Source of the DNA: Sediminicola sp. YIK13
GTDB lineage: Bacteria > Bacteroidota > Bacteroidia > Flavobacteriales > Flavobacteriaceae
Reading direction: 5' to 3'
NCBI RefSeq assembly: GCF_001430825.1
Contig: NZ_CP010535.1
Span: 352,501-416,500 of the forward strand
DNA: 64,000 bases
Below, piece after piece: positions 45,007 through 53,905 of this stretch. The position numbers and the translations under genes were made by a program. Under the pieces are notes generated by a model, which saw nothing but the letters and a program-made list of their open reading frames with translations, searched no databases and was not told the origin of the DNA. Each line of letters opens with the position of its first letter. Position 1 is the stretch's first letter.

Positions 45007-46398
45007 TTATAGGTGAATTACTTCGCCATAAGCATCAGCAACAGCTTCCATAACCGCTTCACTCATCGTTGGGTGTGGATGAACTGCTTTTAAGATCTCA
45101 TGACCAGTAGTTTCCAATTTGCGGGCCACTACAGCCTCTGCAATCATATCGGTAACTCCGGCACCAATCATATGGCAACCTAACCATTCGCCGTACTTGG
45201 CATCAAAAATTACTTTTACAAATCCGTCTGGGGTCCCGGATGCTTTAGCCTTACCGCTCGCAGAGAATGGGAATTTACCAACCTTAAGTTCGTACCCTTT
45301 TTCCTTGGCCTGTTTTTCTGTAAGTCCAACTGATGCAATTTCCGGGGTACAATAGGTACATCCGGGGATATTGCCATAATCCAATGGCTCTACATGCATG
45401 CCTGCAAGTTTTTCCACACAAAGTATTCCTTCAGCTGAGGCAACGTGGGCCAAAGCCTGCCCAGGGGTAACATCCCCTATGGCGTAATATCCAGGGATAT
45501 TTGTCTGATAGTAATCGTTTACTAGAATCTTATCACGGTCAACGGCAATTCCTACCTCTTCCAAACCAATGTTTTCGATATTGGATTTGATACCAACAGC
45601 AGAAAGAACGATATCCGCCTCTATTATTTCTTCTCCTTTACTTGTCTTTACGGTCACTTTAACACCTTCTCCGGAAGTATCTACCTTGGTCACTTCAGAA
45701 GAGGTCATGATTTTTATACCAGATTTTTTGAAGGTGCGCTCTAATTGTTTAGAGATGTCCTCATCTTCTACAGGAACAACATTCGGTAAAAATTCCACAA
45801 CGGTGACTTCTGTGCCCATTGAATTGTAGAAGTATGCAAATTCTATTCCTATAGCTCCACTCCCTACGACAACCATTTTCTTAGGTTGCTTTTCCAAGGT
45901 CATGGCTTTTCTGTATCCTATGATTTTCTTACCATCCTGTGGCAAACTAGGCAACTCTCTACTACGCGCTCCAGTGGCGATAATAATGTTATTGGCGCTG
46001 TATTCGGTTTCCTTCCCATCGGCATCTGTAACCCTTACCTTTTTTCCAGGCATCAATTTACCAAATCCATCGATGACCTCGATTTTGTTTTTCTTCATAA
46101 GGAATTGAACCCCTTTGCTCATCCCATCGGCAACGTTACGACTTCGTTTAACGACTGCATCGAAATCTTTATCGAATCCGTCAACGGTAAGTCCATAATC
46201 TCCAGCATGCTTCAAATATTCAAAAACCTGAGCAGATTTTAACAACGCTTTAGTTGGGATACAGCCCCAGTTTAAACAAACACCACCTAGATTTTCTTTT
46301 TCAATTACAGCGGTTTTGAACCCTAATTGTGAAGCTCTAATGGCTGTTACATAACCACCTGGACCACTACCTAAAACAATAACATCGAAATTGCTCAT
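45007..46398 (-). CDS. lpdA: Dihydrolipoyl dehydrogenase
   Basis: A 463-residue FAD enzyme, the E3 part of 2-oxoacid dehydrogenase complexes and the glycine cleavage system. Redox-active Cys41 and Cys46 lie in GGVCLNWGCIPTK; the NAD fold has VVGSGAIGIEFAYFY; the C-terminal HPHPTMSEA motif has the catalytic His and Glu. The complete set is present. No E1 or E2 genes are adjacent. A -7 box lies about 40 nt upstream of the start. Confidence 0.95.
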   Translation of the reverse strand: MSNFDVIVLGSGPGGYVTAIRASQLGFKTAVIEKENLGGVCLNWGCIPTKALLKSAQVFEYLKHAGDYGLTVDGFDKDFDAVVKRSRNVADGMSKGVQFLMKKNKIEVIDGFGKLMPGKKVRVTDADGKETEYSANNIIIATGARSRELPSLPQDGKKIIGYRKAMTLEKQPKKMVVVGSGAIGIEFAYFYNSMGTEVTVVEFLPNVVPVEDEDISKQLERTFKKSGIKIMTSSEVTKVDTSGEGVKVTVKTSKGEEIIEADIVLSAVGIKSNIENIGLEEVGIAVDRDKILVNDYYQTNIPGYYAIGDVTPGQALAHVASAEGILCVEKLAGMHVEPLDYGNIPGCTYCTPEIASVGLTEKQAKEKGYELKVGKFPFSASGKAKASGTPDGFVKVIFDAKYGEWLGCHMIGAGVTDMIAEAVVARKLETTGHEILKAVHPHPTMSEAVMEAVADAYGEVIHL

Positions 46399-46437
46399 TT
46401 ATATATATGTATTAAAGTGTCTATTTTTTTGAAGTGC

Positions 46438-46445
46438 CAAAGTTA
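46438..46445 (-). promoter_or_regulatory. -7 promoter box (TAACTTTG) of lpdA
   Basis: TAACTTTG on the minus strand matches TAnnTTTG and ends 39 nt before the lpdA ATG. Single-box evidence. Confidence 0.45.
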
Positions 46446-46574
46446 CAAAACCAAACCTAAACCCCATAGCAGGGTTTTAAAAATAAGTGGACCATTTAAC
46501 CTATTCTACTCCATGTGCTAATTTATCACGGTAATTCCAATCTTTTTGTCCTAATGGGAGAATAGGGGCCAGAT

Positions 46575-46615
46575 AAAAAAACCGCTCTTTCCTTGAATAG
46601 AAAGAGCGGTTTTTT
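46575..46615 (-). terminator. Intrinsic terminator of the cytoplasmic msrB gene
   Basis: A 15-bp stem (AAAAACCGCTCTTTC / GAAAGAGCGGTTTTT) with T-runs on both strands, about 50 nt after the msrB stop on the minus strand. The 268-bp gap to lpdA holds nothing else except the lpdA -7 box. Confidence 0.85.
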
Positions 46616-46666
46616 GATATATATTATGGCAACCTAATGTTCCCAATGGTTTTGATATTCGGACAA

Positions 46667-47071
46667 TTATTTTTCGGGATCAAAATCGATACTTACAGAA
46701 TTGATACAGTAGCGTTGACCCGTCGTCTCCTGAGGGCCATCGTTAAAAACGTGTCCCAAATGACCACCACAATTGGCACAGACCGTCTCGGTCCTGATCA
46801 TTCCGTGGGTATTGTCGCGGATGTATTCAATAGCTCCCTCAACAGCTTGGTCAAAAGATGGCCAACCACAACCACTATCAAATTTATGCTGACTTTCAAA
46901 GAGTTTAGCATCGCATGCTCTGCAATGGTAGGACCCATCCTCGGAATGGATGTTGAACTTTCCGGTGTGTGGGTATTCCGTTCCTTTTTTTCGCAAGATT
47001 CTATATTCCTCATCCGTCAATTGGGATTTCCACTCTGCTTCCGATTTCTCTACGCTATATTTTTTATCCAT
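46667..47071 (-). CDS. msrB: Peptide-methionine (R)-S-oxide reductase, cytoplasmic
   Basis: A 134-residue enzyme that reduces methionine R-sulfoxide in proteins. Zinc ligands Cys50, Cys53 (CRAC) and Cys98, Cys101 (CANC) are present, as is the nucleophile Cys122 in QRYCINS, and a resolving cysteine Cys68 in DSGCGWPSF. There is no signal peptide, so it acts in the cytoplasm. A second msrB gene, encoding a lipoprotein, is about 100 bp upstream on the same strand. Confidence 0.93.
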   Translation of the reverse strand: MDKKYSVEKSEAEWKSQLTDEEYRILRKKGTEYPHTGKFNIHSEDGSYHCRACDAKLFESQHKFDSGCGWPSFDQAVEGAIEYIRDNTHGMIRTETVCANCGGHLGHVFNDGPQETTGQRYCINSVSIDFDPEK

Positions 47072-47174
47072 GCCTTACTAATTTAGGATCGTAATAAATT
47101 CATTTAAAAGTTTCTTAATGGCCATAAATGAAGCTTGTTCGACAAGAATTTTCTTCCATGCCATGAACCATCAA

Positions 47175-47666
47175 TTACTTGGCTGGAACAAATTTCATAG
47201 CAGTACCATTGATACAGTGTCTTTCGCCAGTTGTTTCTCTTGGGCCGTCTTCAAATACATGACCTAAATGACCCCCGCACACAGCACAGTGCTCTTCGGT
47301 GCGTTTATAGCCAATTTTATAATCCACGTCATAGGCAACATTACCTTCTATGGCTCTGTCAAAACTAGGCCAGCCGGTTCCGGAATCAAATTTATGCTCT
47401 GATTTAAACAATGGGGTGCCACATGCGGCACATACATAAGTTCCTTCTCTTTTTTCCTTTAGAAGATCACTGGTAAAAGCTCTTTCGGTGCCGGCCTCCC
47501 TGAGCACATAGTACTGCATATCCGTAAGCTCCTTTTTCCATTCTTCCTGGGATTTTACAATGCTGAAATTTTCAGTACCGCTATTCGTAGCTTGCTTTTT
47601 TTCTTGTGAATTTCCTTTACACCCTGTTAGGACAATACAGAAAATAAGAACGATATTCTTGATCAT
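47175..47666 (-). CDS. msrB: Peptide-methionine (R)-S-oxide reductase, lipoprotein form
   Basis: A 163-residue MsrB with a lipoprotein signal (lipobox ending in Cys16, VLTGC) and so probably periplasmic. The zinc cysteines Cys79/82 and Cys127/130 and the nucleophile Cys151 (RHCINGT) are present, but the resolving-cysteine position is Thr97 (DSGTGWP), unlike the neighbouring copy. It may therefore rely on another cysteine or directly on a reductant. A 7-bp inverted repeat lies in its upstream leader. Confidence 0.93.
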   Translation of the reverse strand: MIKNIVLIFCIVLTGCKGNSQEKKQATNSGTENFSIVKSQEEWKKELTDMQYYVLREAGTERAFTSDLLKEKREGTYVCAACGTPLFKSEHKFDSGTGWPSFDRAIEGNVAYDVDYKIGYKRTEEHCAVCGGHLGHVFEDGPRETTGERHCINGTAMKFVPAK

Positions 47667-47693
47667 TATACAATTTTTTTAATTTCTGTTTTA

Positions 47694-47713
47694 GACGGAA
47701 AAATTCTTCCGTC
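47694..47713 (-). promoter_or_regulatory. Inverted repeat upstream of lipoprotein msrB
   Basis: GACGGAA and TTCCGTC are a perfect 7-bp inverted repeat with a 6-nt spacer, ending about 27 nt before the ATG. It may be an operator or a leader hairpin; no T-run follows, so it is not a terminator. Confidence 0.35.
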
Positions 47714-47782
47714 CTTTCAAATTTAAAGTACCTACGGCAATAAATGCGTTAAGGTTTTATTAAGTTGGTTTTTTTTGGAAGC

Positions 47783-47816
47783 AAAAAACCCCAATTCCTC
47801 ACGGGAATTGGGGTTT
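47783..47816 (-). terminator. Intrinsic terminator of the collagen-like lipoprotein gene
   Basis: AAACCCCAATTCC pairs with GGAATTGGGGTTT (13 bp, no mismatch), followed by T-rich sequence on the minus strand. It lies 24 nt after the stop. Confidence 0.85.
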
Positions 47817-47839
47817 GTATTGAAATATTATCACGGCGT

Positions 47840-48394
47840 TTAGTCCACTATGATTCTTTGGATATCTTTTTCTGTTACTCCTAAGGTTTGCATCACGGAT
47901 GCTATATTGGATCTGTCCAATTTGCCACTGGCAAAATCAGCAGGCATAATTGCAATTCTAAAGACCTGATTGTCCGTATCACCAGGGGCCAAGGTGCCCA
48001 AGTCAAAATCGGACTCCAAGAAAATACTTACATCTAAAAAGGTATGGTCATAATTGTATTGTAGAATCCCTTGGTTCAATATCCTGGTTTGAGGCAGTAG
48101 TCTCCAAATATCTACAGCTTCACCATTACTATCCTCTGTTTGGTCCCATAATATGAAGACCAATACAATATCTGATTCAAAAACTTCCACGGTTTGGGGA
48201 AATTCATAAAATATAGAGTACTCGTTATTTGCAGTAAAATCGCCCTGAATTTCCAGGACCTGTCCAACTACGTTTACACCGTCAAGGCCATCCAGGCCGT
48301 CTAAGCCATCAAATCCTGGGGGTCCTGCCGGACCTTCACATGCCATAATAAAAAGGGCCAAAAATGTTCCTAATGCTAAACTGAATTTTTTCAT
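47840..48394 (-). CDS. Lipoprotein with a short collagen-like segment
   Basis: A 184-residue lipoprotein. The lipobox ends at Cys19 (FIMAC). Directly after it come six Gly-X-Y triplets (GPAGPPGFDGLDGLDGLDG, about residues 21-39), three being identical GLD units. The rest is a beta-rich domain (YSIFYEFPQTVEVFESDIVLVFI) that I recognise only as a group common in Bacteroidota surface lipoproteins near collagen-like tails. The short collagen-like tract may act as a trimer stalk or flexible spacer. Its function is unknown. It is divergent from glgB. Confidence 0.75.
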   Translation of the reverse strand: MKKFSLALGTFLALFIMACEGPAGPPGFDGLDGLDGLDGVNVVGQVLEIQGDFTANNEYSIFYEFPQTVEVFESDIVLVFILWDQTEDSNGEAVDIWRLLPQTRILNQGILQYNYDHTFLDVSIFLESDFDLGTLAPGDTDNQVFRIAIMPADFASGKLDRSNIASVMQTLGVTEKDIQRIIVD

Positions 48395-48436
48395 AATTTA
48401 CGGTTTTAAGTATTTATATTTATCAAGTACGTATCC

Positions 48437-48444
48437 TACTTTTG
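48437..48444 (+). promoter_or_regulatory. Candidate -7 box (TACTTTTG) of glgB
   Basis: TACTTTTG matches TAnnTTTG but lies 134 nt before the chosen glgB ATG. Could also be fortuitous in AT-rich DNA. Confidence 0.3.
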
Positions 48445-48578
48445 TATTCATTTATCCAAGGTTTCAAAAAGCGTTCCACTTTTTGATAAACGTAATAAAA
48501 ATATAAAAGTTGTTGTAAATTATAGTCCCTCAAGGGAAATGAGCAAACTTGTTTTATATTGCAATAAATAACCAAACC

Positions 48579-50474
48579 ATGCCAGGCGTACTATCTCATA
48601 GTCTATTTTCTAATTTCGACATACATTTATTCAGATCAGGAAAACATTACCGACTTTATGAGAAATTAGGATCCCATCCCATGAAGGTCGATGGGGTAGA
48701 GGGTACTTATTTTGCTGTTTGGGCTCCTTCTGCCAATGCTGTTTATGTTGTCGGGGATTTTAATTATTGGCAACAGGACCATAAGTTGAATGTTCGTTGG
48801 GACGGCAGTGGTATTTGGGAAGGTTTTATTCCAGGGACTGGTAAGGGCACACTATATAAGTATAAGATTCATTCCAACAATGATGGAATAGTTACTGAAA
48901 AGGCAGATCCTTTTGCCAGATCCTGTGAACATCCCCCTAGGACCGCTTCGGTTGTTTGGGAAGGGAACTATACATGGAAAGATGAGGATTGGATGGAAAA
49001 TAGGGAAGCCAAAAATGGTTTGGATTGTCCGCATTCTGTTTATGAAGTGCATTTGGGATCCTGGAAACGCAAAAGTGATAATTCGTTTATGACCTATAAG
49101 GAGTTGGCCGATGATTTGGTCAACTACGTGAAGGAGATGAATTTTACCCATGTGGAATTTATGCCCATTATGGAATATCCCTATGATCCATCGTGGGGAT
49201 ATCAGTTAACGGGTTATTTTGCACCTACTTCAAGATTTGGAAGCCCAGAAGACTTTAAACTTTTGGTGGATAAGCTGCACCAAAATGGTATTGGGGTAAT
49301 CCTGGATTGGGTACCGTCCCATTTTCCTGAGGATGCACACGGATTAGGGATGTTCGATGGTTCGCATCTTTTTGAACACCCCGATAAAAGAAGGGGATAT
49401 CATCCAGATTGGAAAAGTCTCATCTTTAACTATGGAAGGAATGAAGTCCGTGCTTTTTTAATTAGCAATGCCCTGTTCTGGTTAGACCAGTTTCATGCAG
49501 ATGCCTTGCGTGTAGATGCCGTAGCTTCCATGCTTTACCTAGATTATTCCAGGGAAGAAGGGGAGTGGGAACCAAATATATATGGAAACAATGAAAATCT
49601 GGAAGCCATTTCATTTGTAAGGGAGCTCAATGAGGCTGTTTACCTGAATTTTAATGGGGTACAGATGATAGCAGAGGAATCTACCTCATTTTCAATGGTA
49701 TCACGCCCGGTAAGCATTGGAGGGCTGGGTTTTGGTATGAAATGGATGATGGGTTGGATGAACGACACCTTGGAATATTTTAAAAATGACCCTATCCATA
49801 GAAGGCATCATCAAAATGACATCACCTTTAGCATGACCTATACGTTTACCGAAAATTTCATGCTTCCCTTTTCTCACGATGAGGTAGTGTATGGTAAACA
49901 ATCCTTGTTGTACCGTATGCCAGGTGATGAATGGCAACGCTTTGCAAATTTACGACTGTTATATGGGTATATGTTTACCCATCCCGGTGCTAAACTCCTG
50001 TTTATGGGGGCCGAATTTGGTCAGTCGTCCGAATGGAATTTTCAAGCTAGTTTGGATTGGCATTTACTTCAATATGATGTTCATTCAGGAATCCAGAAAT
50101 TGGTGAAAGACTTGAATACCTTATATCGCAATCATCCCGCTTTATACGAAAAACAATTTACGGATGAAGGCTTTCAATGGATAGATTATGGCGATCATGA
50201 AAATTCAGTGCTTACCTTTATCCGAAAAGGGGTCAATAAAAAAGATGATCTCATCATAGCCTGTAATTTCACCCCCATTTTAAGGCTTAATTACCGAGTA
50301 GGGATACAAAAAGCAGGAAGACTGAAAGAAATTTTTAATACTGATGATGAGAAGTACGGCGGAAGCGGAAGTACTAACAATAAGGAGCTCAAAGTGGAAA
50401 GTATCCCTTGGCACGGGAATAAAAAATCCATGGAATTGGATATTCCACCTTTGGGTGTAGTAATACTTAAATAA
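48579..50474 (+). CDS. glgB: 1,4-alpha-glucan branching enzyme
   Basis: A 631-residue GH13 enzyme that makes alpha-1,6 branches in glycogen. An N-terminal CBM48 domain (about residues 15-110) leads to the (beta/alpha)8 barrel: YDPSWGYQLTGYFAPTSRFG, DALRVDAVAS with nucleophile Asp313, AEESTS with the general acid near Glu366, and LPFSHDEVVYGK. A C-terminal all-beta domain ends near VVILK. I chose the ATG of MPGVLSHSLF over a TTG ten codons earlier. It lacks the extra N-terminal domain found in E. coli GlgB, as is common in Bacteroidota. A GH31 gene is 100 bp downstream; other glg genes are not in the window. Confidence 0.93.
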   Translation: MPGVLSHSLFSNFDIHLFRSGKHYRLYEKLGSHPMKVDGVEGTYFAVWAPSANAVYVVGDFNYWQQDHKLNVRWDGSGIWEGFIPGTGKGTLYKYKIHSNNDGIVTEKADPFARSCEHPPRTASVVWEGNYTWKDEDWMENREAKNGLDCPHSVYEVHLGSWKRKSDNSFMTYKELADDLVNYVKEMNFTHVEFMPIMEYPYDPSWGYQLTGYFAPTSRFGSPEDFKLLVDKLHQNGIGVILDWVPSHFPEDAHGLGMFDGSHLFEHPDKRRGYHPDWKSLIFNYGRNEVRAFLISNALFWLDQFHADALRVDAVASMLYLDYSREEGEWEPNIYGNNENLEAISFVRELNEAVYLNFNGVQMIAEESTSFSMVSRPVSIGGLGFGMKWMMGWMNDTLEYFKNDPIHRRHHQNDITFSMTYTFTENFMLPFSHDEVVYGKQSLLYRMPGDEWQRFANLRLLYGYMFTHPGAKLLFMGAEFGQSSEWNFQASLDWHLLQYDVHSGIQKLVKDLNTLYRNHPALYEKQFTDEGFQWIDYGDHENSVLTFIRKGVNKKDDLIIACNFTPILRLNYRVGIQKAGRLKEIFNTDDEKYGGSGSTNNKELKVESIPWHGNKKSMELDIPPLGVVILK

Positions 50475-50577
50475 ATAAATCAAATAATTTATGTGCCACT
50501 AAAAGTTCATTTAGGAAATACTATCACTTTAGTATTCGTCGTTAATGTATTTTTTGTGATGTTTAAACCAAATAGTT

Positions 50578-52977
50578 ATGATTACTAATACTGAACTTGA
50601 GTATAAAGGGAATTTATACCCTAACCATATAATAGATTTTAAAAGGGAAGCGGATAAGTTGTATTTCACGACCGATAATGGCGTTATTTTGGAAATAACC
50701 GTCCTAAGGGACAGTGCTTTGCGCTTTAGATATGCCACAGAAAATATTTTTGAACCCGATTTTTCTTATGCCATCAGCGAAGATGCCAGTACGGGGTACA
50801 ACGAGTTGGAAATGGAGGAAACACCGACGGAATATTTGATAAGCACGGCCAAATTAAAAATATTGGTAGATAAGCAGACGTTAAGAACACAGATTTCCGA
50901 TCTGGAAGGCAATATCATTAATGAAGATGAACTTGGATTTCACTGGGAGGAGAATTACGAGTACGGTGGTAATACCGTTAAAATGAGTAAAATAACCCAG
51001 TCTTCGGAGAGTTTTTATGGTCTGGGCGACAAGGCAACACATTCCAATCTAAAGGGAAAAAGAGTTACAAATTGGGCGATGGACCAGTATGCCTTTGCCA
51101 AAGATCAAGATCCGTTATATAAGGCCATTCCTTTTTATGTGGGATTGCACAATAATAAGGCCTATGGTGTCTTTTTTGATAATTCTTTTGGTACCACCTT
51201 CGATTTTGCACACGAAAGAAGGAATATAACAAGTTTTTGGGCTGACGGAGGGGAAATGAACTATTACTTTTTCTATGGACCAAAAATCACTAATGTAGTC
51301 AAAGCTTACACAGATCTCACTGGAAAACCAGAATTGCCACCATTATGGGTTCTGGGGTTTCATCAATCCAAGTGGAGCTACTTTCCGGAAAGTAGGGTTA
51401 TGGAGATCGCTACTAAATTCAGGGACCTTAAAATCCCTTGTGATGCCATTTATTTGGATATCGATTACATGGAGGGTTTCCGATGTTTTACCTGGAACAA
51501 AAATTATTTCCCCGAGCCTAAAAAAATGGTAAAGGAATTAAATGATATTGGCTTTAAGACCGTGGCAATAATAGATCCAGGAATAAAAGTGGACAAGGAT
51601 TACTGGGTGTACCAAGAGGGAATGGAAAATGACTATTTCTGCAAAAGAGGGGATGGCCCCTATATGCGTGGTAAGGTATGGCCAGGCGAATGTAATTTTC
51701 CAGATTTCACAAATCCGGACGTTCGCGAATGGTGGGCAGGACTCTATAAAGAATTAATTGCGGACATAGGCATTAAAGGGGTGTGGAACGACATGAACGA
51801 ACCAGCAGTTATGGAAGTGCCCACCAAGACCTTTCCATTGGATGTGCGCCATGACTATGACGGTAACCCGTGTAGCCATAGGAAGGCTCATAATGTCTAT
51901 GGAACCCAAATGGCCAGGGCAACCTATGAAGGAGTAAAAAAATTCACCTATCCCAAAAGGCCATTTGTAATCACAAGATCTGCTTTTTCAGGGGCACAAC
52001 GCTATACATCTACTTGGACAGGTGATAATGTGGCAACTTGGGAACATTTATGGATTGCCAATGTACAGGTACAACGAATGTGCATGAGCGGGATGTCCTT
52101 TGTTGGGTCCGATATCGGTGGCTTTGCGGAACAACCCAATGGGGAGCTCTTTGCACGATGGATTCAAATGGGGGTTTTTCATCCCTTTTGCAGGGTGCAT
52201 TCCAGCGGGGATCATGGAGACCAAGAGCCATGGTCTTTCGATAATGAGGTTACAGACATCGTAAGGAAATTTATTGAATTGAGGTATCAACTATTACCCT
52301 ATTTATATACCATGTACTGGAAGTATTGTAAAGAAGGTACTCCCATGATACAGTCATTGGTTTATTTTGATCAAGAGGATCACCAAACTCATTTTAGAAC
52401 GGATGAGTTTATTTTTGGTGAGCAGATCTTGGTCTGTCCCGTGCAAGAGCCAAATGCCCAAGGGAGAAGGATGTACATCCCTAAGGGAAAATGGTATAAT
52501 TTTTGGACGGATGAAATGGTATTGGGTGGTAAGGAAAAATGGGTGGTGGCCGATATAGATAAAGTCCCACTGTTTATAAAAGAAGGTGCTTTAATACCAA
52601 AGTACCCTGTGCAACAATACGTTGGTGAACTGGCAATTAAAGAACTGGTCTTGGATGTTTATTTTAAAAAAGGAATAGAAGATTCTACAGTTTATGAAGA
52701 TGGGCAGGATGGTTTTGATTACAAAAAGGGAAGGTACAGTGTCAGGAACTTTAAATTAAGGGGAAAAGATGATCAGTTGATTATCCAACAATTTAAGGAT
52801 GGAACATTTATAACATCTTATGAAACCATAAAATTGAAGTTTCACGGTTTGCCATTTCAAATAAAAAGCATTCAAGTGGACAACGAAACTGTATCATTTG
52901 AAGATGTTAAATTAAATGGAAGCAACTCGATTGAATTGAGCAAAGAATTTAATGTATTAGAGTTAACGGGGATTTAA
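50578..52977 (+). CDS. GH31 family alpha-glucosidase
   Basis: A 799-residue glycoside hydrolase. The nucleophile is Asp405 in WNDMNEPAV and the acid/base Asp483 in GDNVATW; the barrel opens near LWVLGFHQSKWSYF. An N-terminal GH31 sandwich (about residues 30-220) and a C-terminal beta domain frame it. There is no signal peptide, so it is cytoplasmic and may act on malto-oligosaccharides from glycogen or import. It follows glgB by about 100 bp containing only a short 6-bp inverted repeat. The family also includes xylosidases; the residue pattern here favours alpha-glucosidase. Confidence 0.9.
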   Translation: MITNTELEYKGNLYPNHIIDFKREADKLYFTTDNGVILEITVLRDSALRFRYATENIFEPDFSYAISEDASTGYNELEMEETPTEYLISTAKLKILVDKQTLRTQISDLEGNIINEDELGFHWEENYEYGGNTVKMSKITQSSESFYGLGDKATHSNLKGKRVTNWAMDQYAFAKDQDPLYKAIPFYVGLHNNKAYGVFFDNSFGTTFDFAHERRNITSFWADGGEMNYYFFYGPKITNVVKAYTDLTGKPELPPLWVLGFHQSKWSYFPESRVMEIATKFRDLKIPCDAIYLDIDYMEGFRCFTWNKNYFPEPKKMVKELNDIGFKTVAIIDPGIKVDKDYWVYQEGMENDYFCKRGDGPYMRGKVWPGECNFPDFTNPDVREWWAGLYKELIADIGIKGVWNDMNEPAVMEVPTKTFPLDVRHDYDGNPCSHRKAHNVYGTQMARATYEGVKKFTYPKRPFVITRSAFSGAQRYTSTWTGDNVATWEHLWIANVQVQRMCMSGMSFVGSDIGGFAEQPNGELFARWIQMGVFHPFCRVHSSGDHGDQEPWSFDNEVTDIVRKFIELRYQLLPYLYTMYWKYCKEGTPMIQSLVYFDQEDHQTHFRTDEFIFGEQILVCPVQEPNAQGRRMYIPKGKWYNFWTDEMVLGGKEKWVVADIDKVPLFIKEGALIPKYPVQQYVGELAIKELVLDVYFKKGIEDSTVYEDGQDGFDYKKGRYSVRNFKLRGKDDQLIIQQFKDGTFITSYETIKLKFHGLPFQIKSIQVDNETVSFEDVKLNGSNSIELSKEFNVLELTGI

Positions 52978-52985
52978 TATTTTTG
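52978..52985 (+). promoter_or_regulatory. -7 promoter box (TATTTTTG) of the M48 gene
   Basis: TATTTTTG matches TAnnTTTG and begins 1 nt after the GH31 stop codon, 31 nt before the M48 ATG. It suggests the M48 gene is transcribed separately. Confidence 0.5.
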
Positions 52986-53016
52986 TACTTTCATTTTTCT
53001 AAAAAGAACTAATATC

Positions 53017-53826
53017 ATGAAGAAGATACTATGGGTAGCAGCCCTTTTGTTAATTGCCTCGGCGTGTAAAACGAATCCCTTTACGGGTCAACGAACGTTG
53101 AATTTTTATCCAAATAGTCAAGTTTTTCCTACTGCTTTCGCGCAGTATGACCAATTTTTGGAGGCTAATAAGGTGGAGACCGGAACAGCAGATGCCAAAA
53201 TGATCTCTAAGGTGGGGCAACGGATTGCTGCTGCTTCAGAGCGTTGGTTAACTGCCAATGGGTATCCCGGATATTTAAAAGATTATAAATGGGAGTACAA
53301 TCTTGTCAAAGATGAGACAGTAAATGCTTGGTGTATGCCCGGAGGTAAGATTGTTTTTTACACAGGGATATTGCCTATTTGTCAAGGAGAGACAGGTATT
53401 GCCGTAGTTATGGGTCATGAAGTTGCCCACGCCCTGGCAGATCATGGGGCTCAGCGAATGAGTGCCGGAACGCTACAGCAATTAGGGGCAGTAGCCGGTA
53501 ATGTTGCCATAAAAGACGAAAGTACGCTTGCTGTTTTTAATCAGGCCTATGGGATAGGTACTACAGTGGGTGGAATGCTTCCTTTTAGTAGAAGCCACGA
53601 AACCGAAGCCGATAAGATTGGTCTTCAGATTATGGCCATTGCTGGGTATGATCCTAAGGAGGCAGCGGAACTTTGGAAAAGAATGAAAGCCAATAGTGGG
53701 GGACAAGGGCCACCGGAATTTTTAAGTACACACCCTTCCAACGATACAAGGATCAACAACTTGACCGTTTGGGCACCGGAAGCTGAAGCGGAAGCTAGAA
53801 AATTTGGAGTCACCTCTTTTCAGTAA
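53017..53826 (+). CDS. M48-family metallopeptidase lipoprotein
   Basis: A 269-residue zinc protease. The signal ends at a lipobox with Cys17 (LIASAC). The zinc-binding HEVAH motif is at 134-138 and the third ligand glutamate lies in SRSHETEADKIGL. No membrane helices follow, so it is a periplasmic lipoprotein of the BepA/LoiP-like group, which degrades or helps mature outer-membrane proteins. Length is normal for the catalytic domain only, with no TPR extension. It has its own promoter box and terminator. Confidence 0.9.
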   Translation: MKKILWVAALLLIASACKTNPFTGQRTLNFYPNSQVFPTAFAQYDQFLEANKVETGTADAKMISKVGQRIAAASERWLTANGYPGYLKDYKWEYNLVKDETVNAWCMPGGKIVFYTGILPICQGETGIAVVMGHEVAHALADHGAQRMSAGTLQQLGAVAGNVAIKDESTLAVFNQAYGIGTTVGGMLPFSRSHETEADKIGLQIMAIAGYDPKEAAELWKRMKANSGGQGPPEFLSTHPSNDTRINNLTVWAPEAEAEARKFGVTSFQ

Positions 53827-53869
53827 AGAATATGAAGGGATTATTAAAATAATATAAAATATAACAGAT

Positions 53870-53900
53870 AAGCTGTCCTACAAAGGGCAGCTTTATTTTT
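53870..53900 (+). terminator. Intrinsic terminator of the M48 gene
   Basis: AAGCTGTCC pairs with GGGCAGCTT (9 bp, one G-T pair) around a 6-nt loop, followed by TTATTTTTT. It ends right before the MFS start codon. Confidence 0.7.
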
Positions 53901-53905
53901 TGTGC

